DNA from: Candidatus Methanobinarius endosymbioticus
GTDB lineage: Archaea > Methanobacteriota > Methanobacteria > Methanobacteriales > Methanobacteriaceae
Direction of reading: 5' to 3'
NCBI GenBank assembly: GCA_003315655.1
Contig: NIZT01000070.1
Coordinates: 124,001 to 188,000 of the forward strand
DNA: 64,000 nt
Shown piece by piece: positions 44,568-56,193 of the stretch. The position numbers and the translations under genes were made by a program. A model generated the notes under the pieces. The model saw nothing but the letters and a program-made list of their open reading frames with translations, was not told the origin of the DNA and did not search any database. Each line of letters starts with the position of its first letter. The first letter of the stretch is position 1.

Positions 44568-46079
44568 TCATGAACTATCTATATAATCATCAATATCTTC
44601 AAATTTTCTTTCAAAAATAAATGCTTTTGTAGGGCAAGCATTTTTACATGCACCACAATATATACATTTATTATCATCAACAACCATTATATCAAGTTCT
44701 TCTTTATCAATGATAGCGTTTTCAGGACAGATCCTATAACATAATTTACAATTCATACATAATTTATTGTCAATTAAATTAAATCCGTCTGAAATACGTT
44801 TTTTAGCTAAAGTAGTTTTTAGAATAGCATCAACTGGACAGTGAACTCCACAAGTTTCACAAAGAATACATTTATCAGTATCAACTTTAATAGTGCCTCT
44901 TTTTAATGTAATTGCATCTTTAGGACATAATTCACTACAGATTCCACAGGAAATACATTCATCAGAAACTGAACCATTCCATTCAACACCAACAAAACTT
45001 CGTGCATTTTGTTTATCACATACTTTTACACATTTTCCACAGGATACACAATAACCACTAAGACCAAATCCATCATTTATATTTTCATTTAAAGTAGAAA
45101 CTGGACAGTTTTGAATAGATTTTTGATTTACTTTTTCTATTTGGGTGTCAACTTTTATTAATTCTTTAGCTAGAGTCATGTCATCGTTGTTACTATTAAA
45201 TGCATCATCTAAAATATCATCAAGAATTTCATTGTCAAAATCATCTTTATCTAATTCATTTAAAGCTCTTTTAAAATCAAGGGAGGGAGCATATCTCATT
45301 TTTCCATTGATTTGTTTTAATGCCCCAGTTTCACTGTTATCAGCACATAAACCACAATTTAAACATGATACAATAGCTCCTTTAATTGGTTCTTGAGATT
45401 TAATTATATTTACTTCAAAATTATTGGATTCAATAGCATTATTAGGGCAACTTTTAAGACAATTTAAACATAAAACACATTTATCATGATCAACTACATA
45501 TCCATCTATAGCATCAGCTGGACAAACATCAACACACAGCCTACATTCAGTGCAAACTCCAGTTTGATCAACAGTTACATCAATTGCTTTTGTAGGACAA
45601 TAATATTCACATCTACCACACAAGATACATTTATCATAATCTGTTCCAATACAATTTCTTTTAACTTCAGATCTTTCTGGTTTTTCTTTTTTCAATGTTG
45701 GAATAGCTAAATTAAGTGATTTTAAGAAATTTACTTGTTTTTCTTCTATTAAGTCAAAACCATCTACTCGAGAGTTAATTGGACAAGCATCAACACATAT
45801 CCCACATCTTGCACATATACCTTTAGTTACTCCATTTTCAATATGGATAATATCAACCGGACAGGTAAATTCACAGACACCACATCCATTACATTTAGCT
45901 CTGTCAACTACATATCCTCCATATCTATTTTTGAAAATAGCGTGATTAGGACATGCTTCAAAACAAGCCCCACACGTAATACAGCTAAAAGCTTTGCCAT
46001 TTATAAGGCGAATGGCTTCAGTAGGACATATTTTTATACATTCCCCAATTCCTTCGCATTTATTTGTGGATAAAAACAT
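44568..46079 (-). CDS. ehbK: Energy-converting hydrogenase B polyferredoxin
   Basis: A 503-residue polyferredoxin with about thirteen cluster motifs, for example [48 protein letters not shown] and [12 protein letters not shown]. One internal motif, [11 protein letters not shown], has lost its last cysteine. It is followed by an acidic linker of about 50 residues ([19 protein letters not shown]) that splits the array in two blocks. The length and cluster number fit EhbK. Confidence 0.92.
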   Translation of the reverse strand: MFLSTNKCEGIGECIKICPTEAIRLINGKAFSCITCGACFEACPNHAIFKNRYGGYVVDRAKCNGCGVCEFTCPVDIIHIENGVTKGICARCGICVDACPINSRVDGFDLIEEKQVNFLKSLNLAIPTLKKEKPERSEVKRNCIGTDYDKCILCGRCEYYCPTKAIDVTVDQTGVCTECRLCVDVCPADAIDGYVVDHDKCVLCLNCLKSCPNNAIESNNFEVNIIKSQEPIKGAIVSCLNCGLCADNSETGALKQINGKMRYAPSLDFKRALNELDKDDFDNEILDDILDDAFNSNNDDMTLAKELIKVDTQIEKVNQKSIQNCPVSTLNENINDGFGLSGYCVSCGKCVKVCDKQNARSFVGVEWNGSVSDECISCGICSELCPKDAITLKRGTIKVDTDKCILCETCGVHCPVDAILKTTLAKKRISDGFNLIDNKLCMNCKLCYRICPENAIIDKEELDIMVVDDNKCIYCGACKNACPTKAFIFERKFEDIDDYIDSS

Positions 46080-46295
46080 GATTTTAACATCCTATTATTT
46101 TTCCAATTATTTATATAACTTAGTCAAATTTTATTTTTTAAATTATAATTCAGTTAAGATAAATTTTAATTATAAACATTTATTATTGATTATTATTAAT
46201 TTTAATTAGTTATTAATTTTTAATTAGTTATTATTTTACAGTATAATATTTTAGATTAAATATCATTGTAAAGATTAATTATCATTTAATTCGAG

Positions 46296-46553
46296 CTATT
46301 GAGTTCCTGATATTTTTCTTATTAAACTACCCGCTATAAGACCAATAGTTCCAGATATAAAAGCTGTTGATATAGGCACATCATCGAAAAATGGATATGG
46401 ACCAGAGTACCAAGCAACAATAAGAGCCACTATGAATATAATTATATAAAATCCAGTAGTGAATTTAATATTACTATTAGGATTATTTTTAACTCTTATT
46501 CCTACAACCAATCCTAATATAAAACCAAAAATTACAGGGCCTAAATATAACAT
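46296..46553 (-). CDS. ehbJ: Energy-converting hydrogenase B subunit J
   Basis: An 85-residue membrane protein with three hydrophobic segments, starting MLYLGPVIFGFILGLVVGIRV and containing WYSGPYPFFDDVPISTAF. It follows ehbI by three bases. Assigned by order and by the EhbJ-like central loop. Confidence 0.85.
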   Translation of the reverse strand: MLYLGPVIFGFILGLVVGIRVKNNPNSNIKFTTGFYIIIFIVALIVAWYSGPYPFFDDVPISTAFISGTIGLIAGSLIRKISGTQ

Positions 46554-46556
46554 TAT

Positions 46557-47096
46557 TTAATCTCCTATTTCCAGAGAATCATTATCATTATCTTGATTAT
46601 TCATATTTTTATGAACATTTTCATCATCATTTTTAATATGATCTTTAGTTTTATCAAATTGAGAAAATGCTATTACAACTGCACTTAAACCTACTAGTAC
46701 CTTTAAACCAACTAATATATTGAAATAAGGAACTATTCCAGCATTTGTAGGGTCTTGATAATGGAATATATTAACTATATATTGTGGAATTAATCCATAG
46801 AAATCTGTTCCTACATTATATAAGAAAAATCCAGAAGTGATTAAACCAACTAATCCTAATCCAATATAACCTAAAGCACCAATATTTTCAATTGCAGATA
46901 TAAAATCATGCGAAAAATTTATAGGACTTTCTTCAAGCCCATAAACAATAATACACAATATTACTCCACCAGCAATCATTGCTCCTCCTTGGAATCCTCC
47001 ACCAGGAGTAATATGACCTCCAAAAATAGTCATGATTCCTAAACATACTATGATAACTGCAAAAGGAAATGCAAATAATTTAAGAATAGAACTCAT
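46557..47096 (-). CDS. ehbI: Energy-converting hydrogenase B subunit I
   Basis: A 179-residue protein like MnhB of Na+/H+ antiporters: [19 protein letters not shown] is the typical MnhB segment. There are about four membrane helices and a hydrophilic C-terminal tail ([20 protein letters not shown]). Overlaps the end of ehbH by one base. Confidence 0.9.
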   Translation of the reverse strand: MSSILKLFAFPFAVIIVCLGIMTIFGGHITPGGGFQGGAMIAGGVILCIIVYGLEESPINFSHDFISAIENIGALGYIGLGLVGLITSGFFLYNVGTDFYGLIPQYIVNIFHYQDPTNAGIVPYFNILVGLKVLVGLSAVVIAFSQFDKTKDHIKNDDENVHKNMNNQDNDNDSLEIGD

Positions 47097-47437
47097 TATT
47101 CATCCTCCTTAGAATTACCATCAACAATACCTCTTCCAAATACTAAAAGGACAACTACAACAGCAGTTACAAGAATTAATGATTCACCGAGAGTATCATA
47201 ACCTCTCCAATCAAATACAACTAAAGTTATCATGTTTGGTTCAACGTGAGTACCTAATGCATTATAGATTTTACTAATACCAGGATTTATAATTTGTTTA
47301 AATCCAAACATAACATCAAATAAGGTTAAAGAAAATAAAACAGTCGCAATAGATAATATAAGAGTTCTGACTCCTCTATGCTCATTATTTTCATTAATAT
47401 CATTACTTATATTAGGTTCATTATTATCATCAGACAT
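47096..47437 (-). CDS. ehbH: Energy-converting hydrogenase B subunit H
   Basis: A 113-residue protein with an acidic N-terminus ([20 protein letters not shown]) and two or three membrane helices. It contains [20 protein letters not shown], the MbhE/MnhB-like segment typical of this subunit. Overlaps ehbG by eight bases. Confidence 0.87.
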   Translation of the reverse strand: MSDDNNEPNISNDINENNEHRGVRTLILSIATVLFSLTLFDVMFGFKQIINPGISKIYNALGTHVEPNMITLVVFDWRGYDTLGESLILVTAVVVVLLVFGRGIVDGNSKEDE

Positions 47438-47774
47438 TAGTAGTCCCCCAATAAATTAGAGTTATTAATATTCCCAAAGTGAGAATTGCATAAAAAGTCA
47501 TTTTCTCTAAAGAATCACTTTGTTCGCGTTTAAGTTTTGGGATAATTGGCATGTTGGTAACTAAAATTAAACCTAAACCTAAAATAACAACAATTGTTAA
47601 AACAATGTTTATATGTCTAAGTAAAAGTGAAGCAATTAGAAGAGTTGAAATTATAGTCAATTCTGCAGCTAATGCAGATGAAACAGATTCATTTGTAGTC
47701 GGATCTCTTTTTAATTTTCCTTTAATATTAGTTACATTTCTCAATGAATATACAATTCTATCATAGTATCCCAT
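47430..47774 (-). CDS. ehbG: Energy-converting hydrogenase B subunit G
   Basis: A 114-residue membrane protein with three helices, starting [20 protein letters not shown]. Assigned from position between ehbF and ehbH and from size. No catalytic motif is expected. Its start lies directly against the stop of ehbF. Confidence 0.85.
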   Translation of the reverse strand: MGYYDRIVYSLRNVTNIKGKLKRDPTTNESVSSALAAELTIISTLLIASLLLRHINIVLTIVVILGLGLILVTNMPIIPKLKREQSDSLEKMTFYAILTLGILITLIYWGTTNV

Positions 47775-49268
47775 CTAAATCAACCCCATTGCAAATTGTG
47801 AAATGTTATCTGTAACTAAATGAGGGAATAATCCTAATACAATACATATTATAAGCAATATTGCAATAGCTGCTATCGAAGATCTTGGCACTAGTTTATC
47901 GGCCCCAACTAAATCATTAGGTTTTGGTTTTAGATATATTGAATGATATGCTTTCATAAATACCATAAATGTTACAATACTAACTAATATTGCTATAATA
48001 GATATTTCAGGAAATCCAGATTGTAATGATGCTTGAATTATCATTAATTTACTTTGGAAACCATTCAGCGGAGGAACACCTGCCATTGCAAATCCTCCAA
48101 TTAAAACCATAATAGCCACAATAGAATTATGTTGTATCATTCCTCCAAGTTTTCTAGTATCAGAAATCTTTGTAAGGTATAATATCGTTCCAAAACCAAT
48201 GAATAACAATGCAGTTATTACAAGTTCATTAACTGCTTGGAAAAGTCCTGCAGTAATAGATAATTTAGTTGCAAGTCCAAAACCAAGTCCAATATATCCT
48301 AGTTCCCCTACTGCTAAAAATGCAATCATTCTTCTGAAATCTGTTTGCATTATAGCCATCGTCACACCTAAAACCATTGCTATAAGTGAAAAAACCACAA
48401 TTAATGTTTTAAAGAAAGGCAAATATGAAAATATTCTAAATATAGCAATTCCAATAGCTATGAAAATAATAACAGTGAATGCTTGAAGCAGAACAGATGC
48501 ATTTGGGAGAGCTTTACTATAAACTCCTGATTTTATAGTATGGAATGGTGGTAAACCTGAAGTATAAAGCCAACCAAAGAAGATTAAACCAAATGCGAAT
48601 AATAAAGTTGGAGATAAAGGATCCACTAAATTATGAGAAATTGCATAAACGATGTCAGTAATGTTTACACTACCAACAGCACCTAATACAAATCCTATAC
48701 CTAAAAGTAATAATGGTCCACCAATCGATCCTAAAATCATGTATTTAAGAGCTGTTTCATAATTATTTTCTGTTTTAGAAGTCAAAATAATTCCTGTTTG
48801 AGTTAAAGCAGATATTTCAAAGAAGATATACATATGGAAAATATCATCAGAAAGTAAAATTGCTGTAACTGCAGCTGTTCCCATAAACATTAAAAACATT
48901 AGTGGGCCAGAAACTTTTTTATTTTGACTTAATGAATTGAAAATTGCGAAAAATGCGATTATTCCCAATATAAATATGAATATTTTTTGCAATGCTCCAT
49001 ATGAATAAGTAACAGCTGGATGGAAAAGAGCTAGAGCTGAATTTTGTATAGTACTCGGCAAAGTAGATAAAAGTGTTGAATTAGTTATTAATGGAGCATG
49101 CCCTCCAAAATAATGTAATCCATAATTGGCAATTAAAGGAATTATAGGTAGTACAATAGCTACAATAATACCCATTAAAATAACAGTTTTATCTTTTTTA
49201 TGAAAAAGATTTAAAAGTAAAGCACAAGCTATAGGGATAATAACCATTAATGGAATGAATTCATTCAT
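47775..49268 (-). CDS. ehbF: Energy-converting hydrogenase B antiporter-like subunit F
   Basis: A large NuoN/MrpD-type membrane protein of about 497 residues and fourteen helices, which probably moves protons or sodium. Conserved pieces are [17 protein letters not shown], the lysine helix [17 protein letters not shown] and [21 protein letters not shown] chose ATG 49268 (MNEFIPLMV): AGGTGAT lies six bases before it and the start overlaps the end of ehbE. An upstream in-frame start at 49283 would run through that ribosome binding site. Confidence 0.92.
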   Translation of the reverse strand: MNEFIPLMVIIPIACALLLNLFHKKDKTVILMGIIVAIVLPIIPLIANYGLHYFGGHAPLITNSTLLSTLPSTIQNSALALFHPAVTYSYGALQKIFIFILGIIAFFAIFNSLSQNKKVSGPLMFLMFMGTAAVTAILLSDDIFHMYIFFEISALTQTGIILTSKTENNYETALKYMILGSIGGPLLLLGIGFVLGAVGSVNITDIVYAISHNLVDPLSPTLLFAFGLIFFGWLYTSGLPPFHTIKSGVYSKALPNASVLLQAFTVIIFIAIGIAIFRIFSYLPFFKTLIVVFSLIAMVLGVTMAIMQTDFRRMIAFLAVGELGYIGLGFGLATKLSITAGLFQAVNELVITALLFIGFGTILYLTKISDTRKLGGMIQHNSIVAIMVLIGGFAMAGVPPLNGFQSKLMIIQASLQSGFPEISIIAILVSIVTFMVFMKAYHSIYLKPKPNDLVGADKLVPRSSIAAIAILLIICIVLGLFPHLVTDNISQFAMGLI

Positions 49269-49689
49269 TATTATCACCTGCATTCTTTTCAGCTAATGTT
49301 TGGGTTTTTTTATCACCTAATATTTCAGATGCACTTAATGTACCATATTTCTTATATAAAACCATGGATATAGCTAACATAACAGCTAGCGTACTTGCTC
49401 CAATAACTATACTTGTAAGTACTAAAGCTTGAGGTAAAGGATAAGCAGAATTTGCTGCAAACCAATCTGCACTCATACCCGGTAAAAAGATAGGAACTAC
49501 GCCGCCTGCTTTATAACCTAGAGCAACTATGAATAAATTGGCACCTTCTTCTATGAAAGCTATTCCTATAATCTTTTTTATTATATTATCAAGAAATATA
49601 GCTGCAAACAGTCCTACTACAATAAATGCAGCTGCAGTAAACAAAGACATCAGTTGAGTATCACCTAGAATCAATAGAATGTCAGTCAT
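49261..49689 (-). CDS. ehbE: Energy-converting hydrogenase B subunit E
   Basis: A 142-residue MnhC/NuoK-type membrane protein with three helices. Typical is [19 protein letters not shown] and the segment [22 protein letters not shown]. Overlaps ehbD by four bases and ehbF by eight. Confidence 0.9.
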   Translation of the reverse strand: MTDILLILGDTQLMSLFTAAAFIVVGLFAAIFLDNIIKKIIGIAFIEEGANLFIVALGYKAGGVVPIFLPGMSADWFAANSAYPLPQALVLTSIVIGASTLAVMLAISMVLYKKYGTLSASEILGDKKTQTLAEKNAGDNNE

Positions 49690-49922
49690 TTGTCATCCAT
49701 CCTTTGAGTTTTATATATAGCCATAGCCAAAAATACAGGAACAATAGCTGTTCCTACAATAGCTTGAGTTAAAGCTACATCAGGAGCTAATAAGAATTGA
49801 AAAAGAAAAGCTACACATGCTCCATTAATTCCGGTTAGAATAGCGACTTTAAGTAAATCTCGTTGTAATATTGCAAGAATACAACCTAAGATTGCAATAA
49901 TCATTACTACTACTTCAATCAT
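49686..49922 (-). CDS. ehbD: Energy-converting hydrogenase B subunit D
   Basis: A 78-residue membrane protein starting [20 protein letters not shown] and containing [20 protein letters not shown], the DUF4040/MbhD-type segment. Overlaps ehbC by eight bases. Confidence 0.9.
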   Translation of the reverse strand: MIEVVVMIIAILGCILAILQRDLLKVAILTGINGACVAFLFQFLLAPDVALTQAIVGTAIVPVFLAMAIYKTQRMDDK

Positions 49923-50403
49923 CCTCTTCTCCTCTTTTATTTAAGTTACTATTTTCGATATCATCAGTACTAACTTCTTTAATGACTACACCATTTTTAC
50001 TTGATTCGATTTCATCATTTTTAAAGTTATATTTAAATTCAACATCAATAGTTGTAATTTTATTTATAGCTAACTTATTATGAGTAGTATCATCAATTCT
50101 ACTCATTAATTTATCAGTAGTTTCATATTTACAATCATCCTCACTATAATAATAAGCATTTGCCATTGCATGGGCTACAAATGGAGCTAAAACAAGATAT
50201 ATACCTGCAAGAAGGAATTGGCCTAATCCTATCATAGCCAAAACACATGCTACATCTACCATGCCAAGCATGTGAATTCTTACATAAATTACCTTATCCA
50301 TATCATCATTTAGACGAAGAATTCCTATAGCGGTGATTAAAATTACAATAGCAGCAATTATAAGACAAGCAGATTGAATAAATTCTACTATGAAATTTAT
50401 CAT
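49915..50403 (-). CDS. ehbC: Energy-converting hydrogenase B subunit C
   Basis: A 162-residue protein with an MnhG-type membrane domain in the first 85 residues ([20 protein letters not shown]) and a hydrophilic C-terminal extension of about 70 residues. Overlaps ehbB by one base. The extension is acidic and of unknown role. Confidence 0.88.
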   Translation of the reverse strand: MINFIVEFIQSACLIIAAIVILITAIGILRLNDDMDKVIYVRIHMLGMVDVACVLAMIGLGQFLLAGIYLVLAPFVAHAMANAYYYSEDDCKYETTDKLMSRIDDTTHNKLAINKITTIDVEFKYNFKNDEIESSKNGVVIKEVSTDDIENSNLNKRGEEDD

Positions 50404-50666
50404 TATGAACCTCTCCTTAAAGCCATTGCAAAAGCAATTGTACCGACTACTCCAAGAAGAAGAAGTGTTAAAGCAATATCTTTATAAAATTCTATTTCGT
50501 ACATTCCTCCTACTGTTAAAAGAAGTACAGATATAGCTAAAGAAAAGGTAGCACATCCAATAAGCCCCATAGCTATTGTTTTATGTGTAAGTATTCTAAC
50601 AGCTGCAAACATGAATATGACAAGCGCAACTATTAAAATATATTCTGAAATTAGCAATATACTCAT
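50403..50666 (-). CDS. ehbB: Energy-converting hydrogenase B subunit B
   Basis: An MnhF-like membrane protein of about 87 residues and three helices (MSILLISEYILIVALVIFMFA). The ATG at 50666 has GTGAT five bases before it. An in-frame GTG at 50675 is part of that ribosome binding site, so I prefer the shorter form. Confidence 0.88.
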   Translation of the reverse strand: MSILLISEYILIVALVIFMFAAVRILTHKTIAMGLIGCATFSLAISVLLLTVGGMYEIEFYKDIALTLLLLGVVGTIAFAMALRRGS

Positions 50667-50769
50667 TTTTATCACATTTAAATAGATTTGTAAAATTCAA
50701 AAATATATTAAATATAAATATTAATTATTTAAATATAAATTATCTCAATATAATTATTTTAAATTTAAT

Positions 50770-51087
50770 TTATTCTAACATTTTTTTAATATATGGTTCA
50801 AATGGAATAACTTCTTCTTCACTTCTTGGAGCTATTATAGCTACCTTAAGAATTTGATTTTCACTATCTATATCAATAGTCAAAGTTCCAGGAGTAAGAG
50901 TTATACTATTAGCCAATAATGCTTGAGAAACTGGACGAGTAAGATCAGTTTTGATATCTATAACAACAGGATCAATAGTATCTCCTCCTTTAACAGCTCT
51001 CATTGCTGTATCAGAAGTTGCTTTGATAATTTCCCATATAAGTACTGCTAAATAAGTAATTCCATGATAAACTCTGTTTAAAAACAT
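50770..51087 (-). CDS. ehbA: Energy-converting hydrogenase B subunit A
   Basis: A 105-residue MnhE-type protein with one N-terminal membrane segment, then VVIDIKTDLTRPVSQALLAN and SITLTPGTLTIDID, typical of the family. First gene of the ehb operon, with a good promoter candidate just before it. Confidence 0.9.
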   Translation of the reverse strand: MFLNRVYHGITYLAVLIWEIIKATSDTAMRAVKGGDTIDPVVIDIKTDLTRPVSQALLANSITLTPGTLTIDIDSENQILKVAIIAPRSEEEVIPFEPYIKKMLE

Positions 51088-51121
51088 TGAAAATCTCCAT
51101 TTGTTAATGTCTTGTAATATT

Positions 51122-51137
51122 AATATATTATATTTAG
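51122..51137 (-). promoter_or_regulatory. Putative TATA box of the ehb operon
   Basis: On the minus strand TAAATATAATATATTA lies 35-50 bases before the ehbA ATG. Initiation about 25 bases downstream would give a leader of roughly 20 bases containing the GGAGAT-like ribosome binding site. Spacing is better than for most TATA-like strings here. Confidence 0.45.
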
Positions 51138-51385
51138 TATCATTAAATCATTATTTAAATAAAAAAGCCATTATTTTAAGTTTTTTATAATAATATAAAT
51201 GATAATAATTAGTCATGATTAATAATTAAATTTTGAAGTATATAAAAATTTTCCTTTAAAATTTATAAAATAATAATGAAATAAACTAAATGAAATAAAA
51301 TATATTATTGAAAGAAAGAATAAAAATAAGCTTATTAAACAATAAATTTAATAATAAAATAGATTTATTAATGAAAAAATAAAAG

Positions 51386-52249
51386 CTAAAAAGTTAAAAA
51401 TAATGGGAAGTATTTTAAGATTGCTAAAAAAGAAAGTATAAATAAAACAAATATAGCGAATTTTTTATACACTTTTTTTGATGAAAAAGGCCTAAATAGT
51501 TGAATTCCAGCAGGTGTTAAAGAATCTAAAAGTATATGACTTAATAATCCTAAAAATACTGGAAAGAATATATATTTTAATATTTGAAATATTTCTATTA
51601 TTCCCAATTGATTCAAATCATAACCATGTAAAAAATTATGATCAATGAGTAAAAATTGATTGAAATTGATATTATTTCCTATAATAAACTCATTTCCCAT
51701 AAAATTTATTATATTTAATCCATTAGGAAAAAATATTATCTCTAATACAAATAATATTATAAAAGGAAGAATTATTTTTTTATTAATTATCAAAAGTGCG
51801 AAAAATATCACAATTACTACCATAGCAATGATTTGAGAAGAAAATATTAAAGATGTGAATAAATCAGATAAATTTAAAGAATTCAATATCTGAATAACTA
51901 CATTCATGCCCATTACCATGACAAAAGATATTAAAATAGATAAAACTACCATACCCAATAATGAATGAGTAAATCCCCTATGATTTGAAAAATAGAAAAT
52001 AAGTGGAAATATACATAATATTACTCCAATAATATAAGGCACCTTTATTAAATAAAGATTTACTATAAAGAGAATTATAAACACTAAGAGACCAACAATC
52101 ATCATTTTATAAAGATTAATTTTTTTAATATCATGATCAAAATCAGGTAAATTTGCCCCAATCACAGTTATAGCTATGGAAATAGGATTGGGAAAAAATA
52201 TGATAGAAAGAATCAGTGCAAAAAGAGAATGTCCTTTATAAGAAGAAAT
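51386..52249 (-). CDS. YdjM/DUF457-type membrane metal-dependent hydrolase
   Basis: A membrane protein with the motifs of the YdjM family: SSYKGHSLFALILS near the N-terminus, GANLPDFDHDIKK, SNHRGFTHSLLG and SHILLDSLTPAGIQLFRPF, which supply the conserved His and Asp residues. About seven helices. The first motif is encoded upstream of any ATG. The family start would be an ATT at 52247-52249, directly after GGTGATTTT. Either ATT is used as a start codon or the start was lost and the next start, GTG 52165, gives a 259-residue truncated protein lacking the first His. Function in archaea is unknown. Confidence 0.75.
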   Translation of the reverse strand: MSSYKGHSLFALILSIIFFPNPISIAITVIGANLPDFDHDIKKINLYKMMIVGLLVFIILFIVNLYLIKVPYIIGVILCIFPLIFYFSNHRGFTHSLLGMVVLSILISFVMVMGMNVVIQILNSLNLSDLFTSLIFSSQIIAMVVIVIFFALLIINKKIILPFIILFVLEIIFFPNGLNIINFMGNEFIIGNNINFNQFLLIDHNFLHGYDLNQLGIIEIFQILKYIFFPVFLGLLSHILLDSLTPAGIQLFRPFSSKKVYKKFAIFVLFILSFLAILKYFPLFLTF

Positions 52250-52480
52250 AAAATCACCATATTGTCATAATATATACTCATACAAATTATCTAATTATTT
52301 AATAATAATGGTTTACTAATAATTTAATAATTATTAAATTAGCATTAAACTATACATAATTTACAATTTGATATTAATTATTGATTTTCCTAGCTTATGA
52401 AAAGTATTATACAAAAATATGAAAAACACAATATTAAAATATATAATAAAATATAAAAAAATATTAGGTAGTTAAAAATA

Positions 52481-53204
52481 TTAGTTGCTAGGGATAATAC
52501 CAAAATAAGACAAATAACGTTCCATTTGTTTTAAAGATCGTTGATAAGCTGTTTTTTCTACATTCCATTAGTTGAAAATACTTCACAGGTAACTGCAGGA
52601 ATTAAAGCCATATTACATTCATCTTCTAATGCTCCCTGATAAGCATTTTCTGCACGATCATAGAAGAGTACTTCTGATTTTGTAGATTCTGTAATATATC
52701 TACCAATATGGAAACTTTCAGGAGATGATTTCATTGTGCAAAATATTTCTTCTTTACCAGGCATACTATTAATTGCAGTAGAATGAAAATCACCTACAGA
52801 ATTAATATTTAACTCTTTAATTGTATTAAAAATTTCATTGCTAATAAACCATTTTACAGTAACTACTCTATTAAGATCAACTCCATCAAACCATCTTGAA
52901 TTAAGCATGGTAGATTTAGGTGAAGACAAAGGAATTATATAAACAATCCCCATTTATTTTTCCTTCTTTTTCTAAATTGGAAAGTTTATTTATTAAATTA
53001 ATGGCAGTTATCTGAGGAGGTAATTCATTACCATGAATTCTGCAATAACCATGACTCTTGAAGAGGAAAAACCAAATTTAATTAAAGGATTTCTTTTAAT
53101 AGATTCTTTTAAAATTTCTCTAGAAATGGAATTACGAGGAATATTATCAAAAACATTTGCGTTAACAGCTATATATCTTTACTAGATCTAGAAATATGAG
53201 TCAT
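52481..53204 (-). pseudogene. Broken AstE/aspartoacylase-type zinc hydrolase
   Basis: A member of the succinylglutamate desuccinylase/aspartoacylase branch of zinc carboxypeptidases. Start ATG 53204 (MTHISRSSKDI). Several lesions follow: a shift near 53170, loss of one G just before the zinc motif IHGNE (53024-53035), one extra G near 52955, and loss of one G near 52556. Between them are INLINKLSNLEKEGKI, GDFHSTAINSMPGKEEIFCT, a region with the third zinc ligand, and the C-terminal SLKQMERYLSYFGIIPSN. At least four frameshifts make this a clear pseudogene. Confidence 0.8.
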
Positions 53205-53693
53205 TTTTATATCGTTTATAATAAAAAAACCCCTCAATTTTTCAGCTAATTAAATCCATAATATATATTTTATTACATATAAATATCATAATGTAACAAT
53301 ACATCTAAATCAATTTAAAAAATATTATATCTAAATTAATTTATATTTTTTTAATTATTAAAACATTATTAATTTTTTATAGATAATATTCATATTAAAT
53401 AAATATAGAGTTATTTTTATTTTATAGAATAATTTAATTTGAATTTGAAAAAGAATAGCTTAAATTTTTATTAAGATATTTTAAAAAATATATATAACTT
53501 AATAAACAAAAAATAAATAATATTATCTTTTATAGTAATATTTAAAAATTTTAAAAATAATTAACCTAGTTTAAGATGAATAAAATAGATTATGCAAAGA
53601 ATAGGAGAATATATAAAGATATAAAAAATTTAGGTATGCCTAAACATTTATATATTATAAAGTACAGGTACTAATTGTGAAATCTAAAACATA

Positions 53694-53711
53694 CCAAAAT
53701 AAAGATTTTGG
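53694..53711. repeat. Short perfect inverted repeat
   Basis: CCAAAAT / ATTTTGG with a four-base loop (AAAG). It immediately precedes the larger stem-loop at 53726-53800 and may belong to the same structure. Confidence 0.5.
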
Positions 53712-53725
53712 AATATAAGTCTCAT

Positions 53726-53800
53726 TCCTCAATTGACAAAAACTATTCTTTCACGATGTCATCTCAGCCTTTTATTCTAATCAGAATGTCAAATTGAGGA
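53726..53800. ncRNA. Possible structured RNA or decayed mobile-element end
   Basis: TCCTCAATTGACA at 53726-53738 is complementary to TGTCAAATTGAGGA at 53787-53800, with one bulged A. They enclose about 48 bases, which are less AT-rich than the surroundings. It may be a structured RNA on either strand, or a MITE-like remnant. No C/D or H/ACA box pattern is complete. Confidence 0.35.
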
Positions 53801-54332
53801 CTTTTCTTCTGCCTTTAATTTAACCACATTATTATTAATATCTACTTTTAAAAATACAATTTAACCATAACAAATAATAATTAATAATAATAATATTTTA
53901 ATTCAAAAAATATTTTATATATAAAATATTTATATACTAATTTTAAATAAATAAATAAATAATAAAAAAATAATTTAAACCATAACAAAAGATAGTTTAA
54001 ATTGATTTATTAAATTAAACTCAAAACTAGAATAATTTCTTTATTAGTAAATAGGTTTGATTATATAAGGAGTTTATTTTTGAATTATATTAATTTATAA
54101 CTGATTTATTGTGAATTATTACTAATAACGAATTGAATATTAAAATAACTATTAAATAATATAAAAAATATATTTAAATTATTAATATTGTTAAAAATAA
54201 TTAATATAAAATAAGATACTTCATATTTTGTATATAAAAATTACAAAATTAAATGAATATAAAGAGTTTATACTGATTAAAATGTTTTAAATAACTAAAT
54301 TACATTTTCAAATTAATTATATGGTGAATCAG

Positions 54333-55508
54333 ATGGATAAAGTAATTCTTGCATTTAGTGGTGGTTTAGACACTACTGTATGTGTTAAATTGTTAGAAGA
54401 AAATTATAACTTAGAAGTAGTAACTGCTTGTGTAGATGTTGGTCAACCTAAAGAAGAAATAGAAAAAGCAGAAGAAGCAGCTAAAAATTTAGGAGTGAAA
54501 CAGCATTACACAATTGATGCAAAAGATGAATTTGCAAATGAATATATTGCTAAAGGAATAAAAGCAAATGCAGTTTATGAAGGATATCCATTAAGTACTG
54601 CTTTAGCAAGACCGCTTATAGCTATGAAAATTATTGAAATCGGTGAAAAAGAAAATGCAAAAGCTATTGCACATGGATGTACTGGTAAAGGTAATGACCA
54701 ATTTCGTTTTGAAGCAGTAATTAGGTCCATGTCCAATTTTGATATAATAGCCCCAATAAGAGATTTAAATCTAACTAGAACTGAAGAACAAGAATATGCT
54801 AAAAAACATGATATTCCACTTTCTCCTGATAAGATATACAGTATTGATGAAAATGTATGGGGAAGATCTATTGAAGGAGATATTCTTGAAGATCCTGCAA
54901 ATGAGCCACCAGAAGAAAGTTATGCATGGACTGCATCGGTTGAAGATTCTAAAAATCATACTACAAAAGTAGCTATTGAATTTGAAGAAGGAATTCCTAT
55001 AGCTATTGATGGGCAAATAATGCCTCTTTTTGAACTTGTTGAAGAAGCAAATAAGATAGCCGGTGAAAATGGAATTGGAAGAATTGACACCATTGAAAAT
55101 CGTGTGATAGGACTCAAAAGCAGAGAAATATATGAAGTTCCTGGTGCATTATTATTAATCAGAGCCCATCAAGCTTTAGAAGAATTAGTATTAACTAAAG
55201 ACGAATTATTATTTGCAGAATATATGAGTACTAAATATTCTGATCTTGTTTATACTGCTCTTTGGCAAGAACCTCTTAGAGATGATATGGATCAAGCTAT
55301 TGACAATATGCAAATGAGAGTAACTGGAAAAGTTGTATTAAAATTATTCAAAGGCTCAATGACCCCTGTATCTAGAGAGTCTGATTATAGTTTACATGAT
55401 ATTGAACAAATAAGTTTTGAAGATAAAGAAAATGATCAAAAAGAAGTAGAAGGAATGATCAAGCATCATGGCCTTCAAGCATCAATCTATCAAAAATTAA
55501 GTCGTTGA
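54333..55508 (+). CDS. argG: Argininosuccinate synthase
   Basis: Joins citrulline and aspartate with ATP in arginine synthesis. [20 protein letters not shown] has the N-type ATP pyrophosphatase loop; [33 protein letters not shown] and [14 protein letters not shown] are the other family blocks. I chose ATG 54333 (391 residues): GGTGA lies five bases before it, and the upstream in-frame ATG at 54321 overlaps that site. Confidence 0.96.
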   Translation: MDKVILAFSGGLDTTVCVKLLEENYNLEVVTACVDVGQPKEEIEKAEEAAKNLGVKQHYTIDAKDEFANEYIAKGIKANAVYEGYPLSTALARPLIAMKIIEIGEKENAKAIAHGCTGKGNDQFRFEAVIRSMSNFDIIAPIRDLNLTRTEEQEYAKKHDIPLSPDKIYSIDENVWGRSIEGDILEDPANEPPEESYAWTASVEDSKNHTTKVAIEFEEGIPIAIDGQIMPLFELVEEANKIAGENGIGRIDTIENRVIGLKSREIYEVPGALLLIRAHQALEELVLTKDELLFAEYMSTKYSDLVYTALWQEPLRDDMDQAIDNMQMRVTGKVVLKLFKGSMTPVSRESDYSLHDIEQISFEDKENDQKEVEGMIKHHGLQASIYQKLSR

Positions 55509-55800
55509 AAACTATTATGATAATATAATAGATAAGATAACTATTAAAACTTAGAAATTATATCATATTATTTATTTTAAAACTATTTTATTGATCCTAT
55601 TAATTTTATTTATTTTATTTATTTTCTTAATTTTTTAATTATATAATTATATTATATAATATTTTTAATTCATTTCTTTTCATATATTTCTTTTTTTAAT
55701 ATTCACTTCAATTTTTTATTATTTCAATTATTGAACTTTATTTAACTTAATTTAATTAAAATCAAAAAGAAAGAAATTAATATAATTAAATAGATAATAA

Positions 55801-55939
55801 CAATATGAATATGAAATAAAAGACCTTGTTGTAGATGAAGATGTTAATTGTCCTCTTTTGTGGAGGGAAGATGAAAAAATCAGGATCTCAAAAAGGAAAG
55901 ACTCAGTTTTCTTGTGTTAAATGTGGATATAATATATAA
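55801..55939 (+). pseudogene. Zinc-ribbon protein remnant
   Basis: Two frames joined near 55857 (one extra T in CTTTTG) give EIKDLVVDEDVNCPLCGGK, KMKKSGSQKGKTQFSCVKCG and YNI, a small four-cysteine zinc ribbon. No ATG in the right frame is left. It resembles the N-terminal ribbon of IS1-type transposase proteins, but also free-standing archaeal zinc ribbons. There is no inverted repeat that would prove a mobile element. Confidence 0.5.
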
Positions 55940-56193
55940 TACTTATAAAAAAGATAAATAATATAAGCAATATAATATAAAAATAAAAAAATTTAATATA
56001 ATTGTATTAATATATTGTATTTTATTTAATATTTATATATTTAAATTATTTAAATTAAAGATAAATAATTTTAATATATTAATAATCATTATAATTATTT
56101 TGATATATTGATAATTAGTTTAATATATTACTAATAATATCCGAATATTGATATTTATTAGAATGGTATTTATTTTGAAGTCTGGTGAATTAA

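Larger units (their letters stand above)
53205..54332. other. Long spacer before argG with stem-loop elements
   Basis: Mostly A/T with no coding frame. The part at 53640-53830 is richer in G and C and contains two inverted repeats (listed separately). The promoter of argG should lie in the last 100 bases; ATTTAAATTATT-like strings are present but not decisive. Confidence 0.45.

Noticed and set aside
55801..55939. Insertion sequence at the zinc-ribbon remnant
   Set aside because: Only a four-cysteine ribbon is seen. There is no catalytic transposase part, terminal inverted repeat or target duplication.
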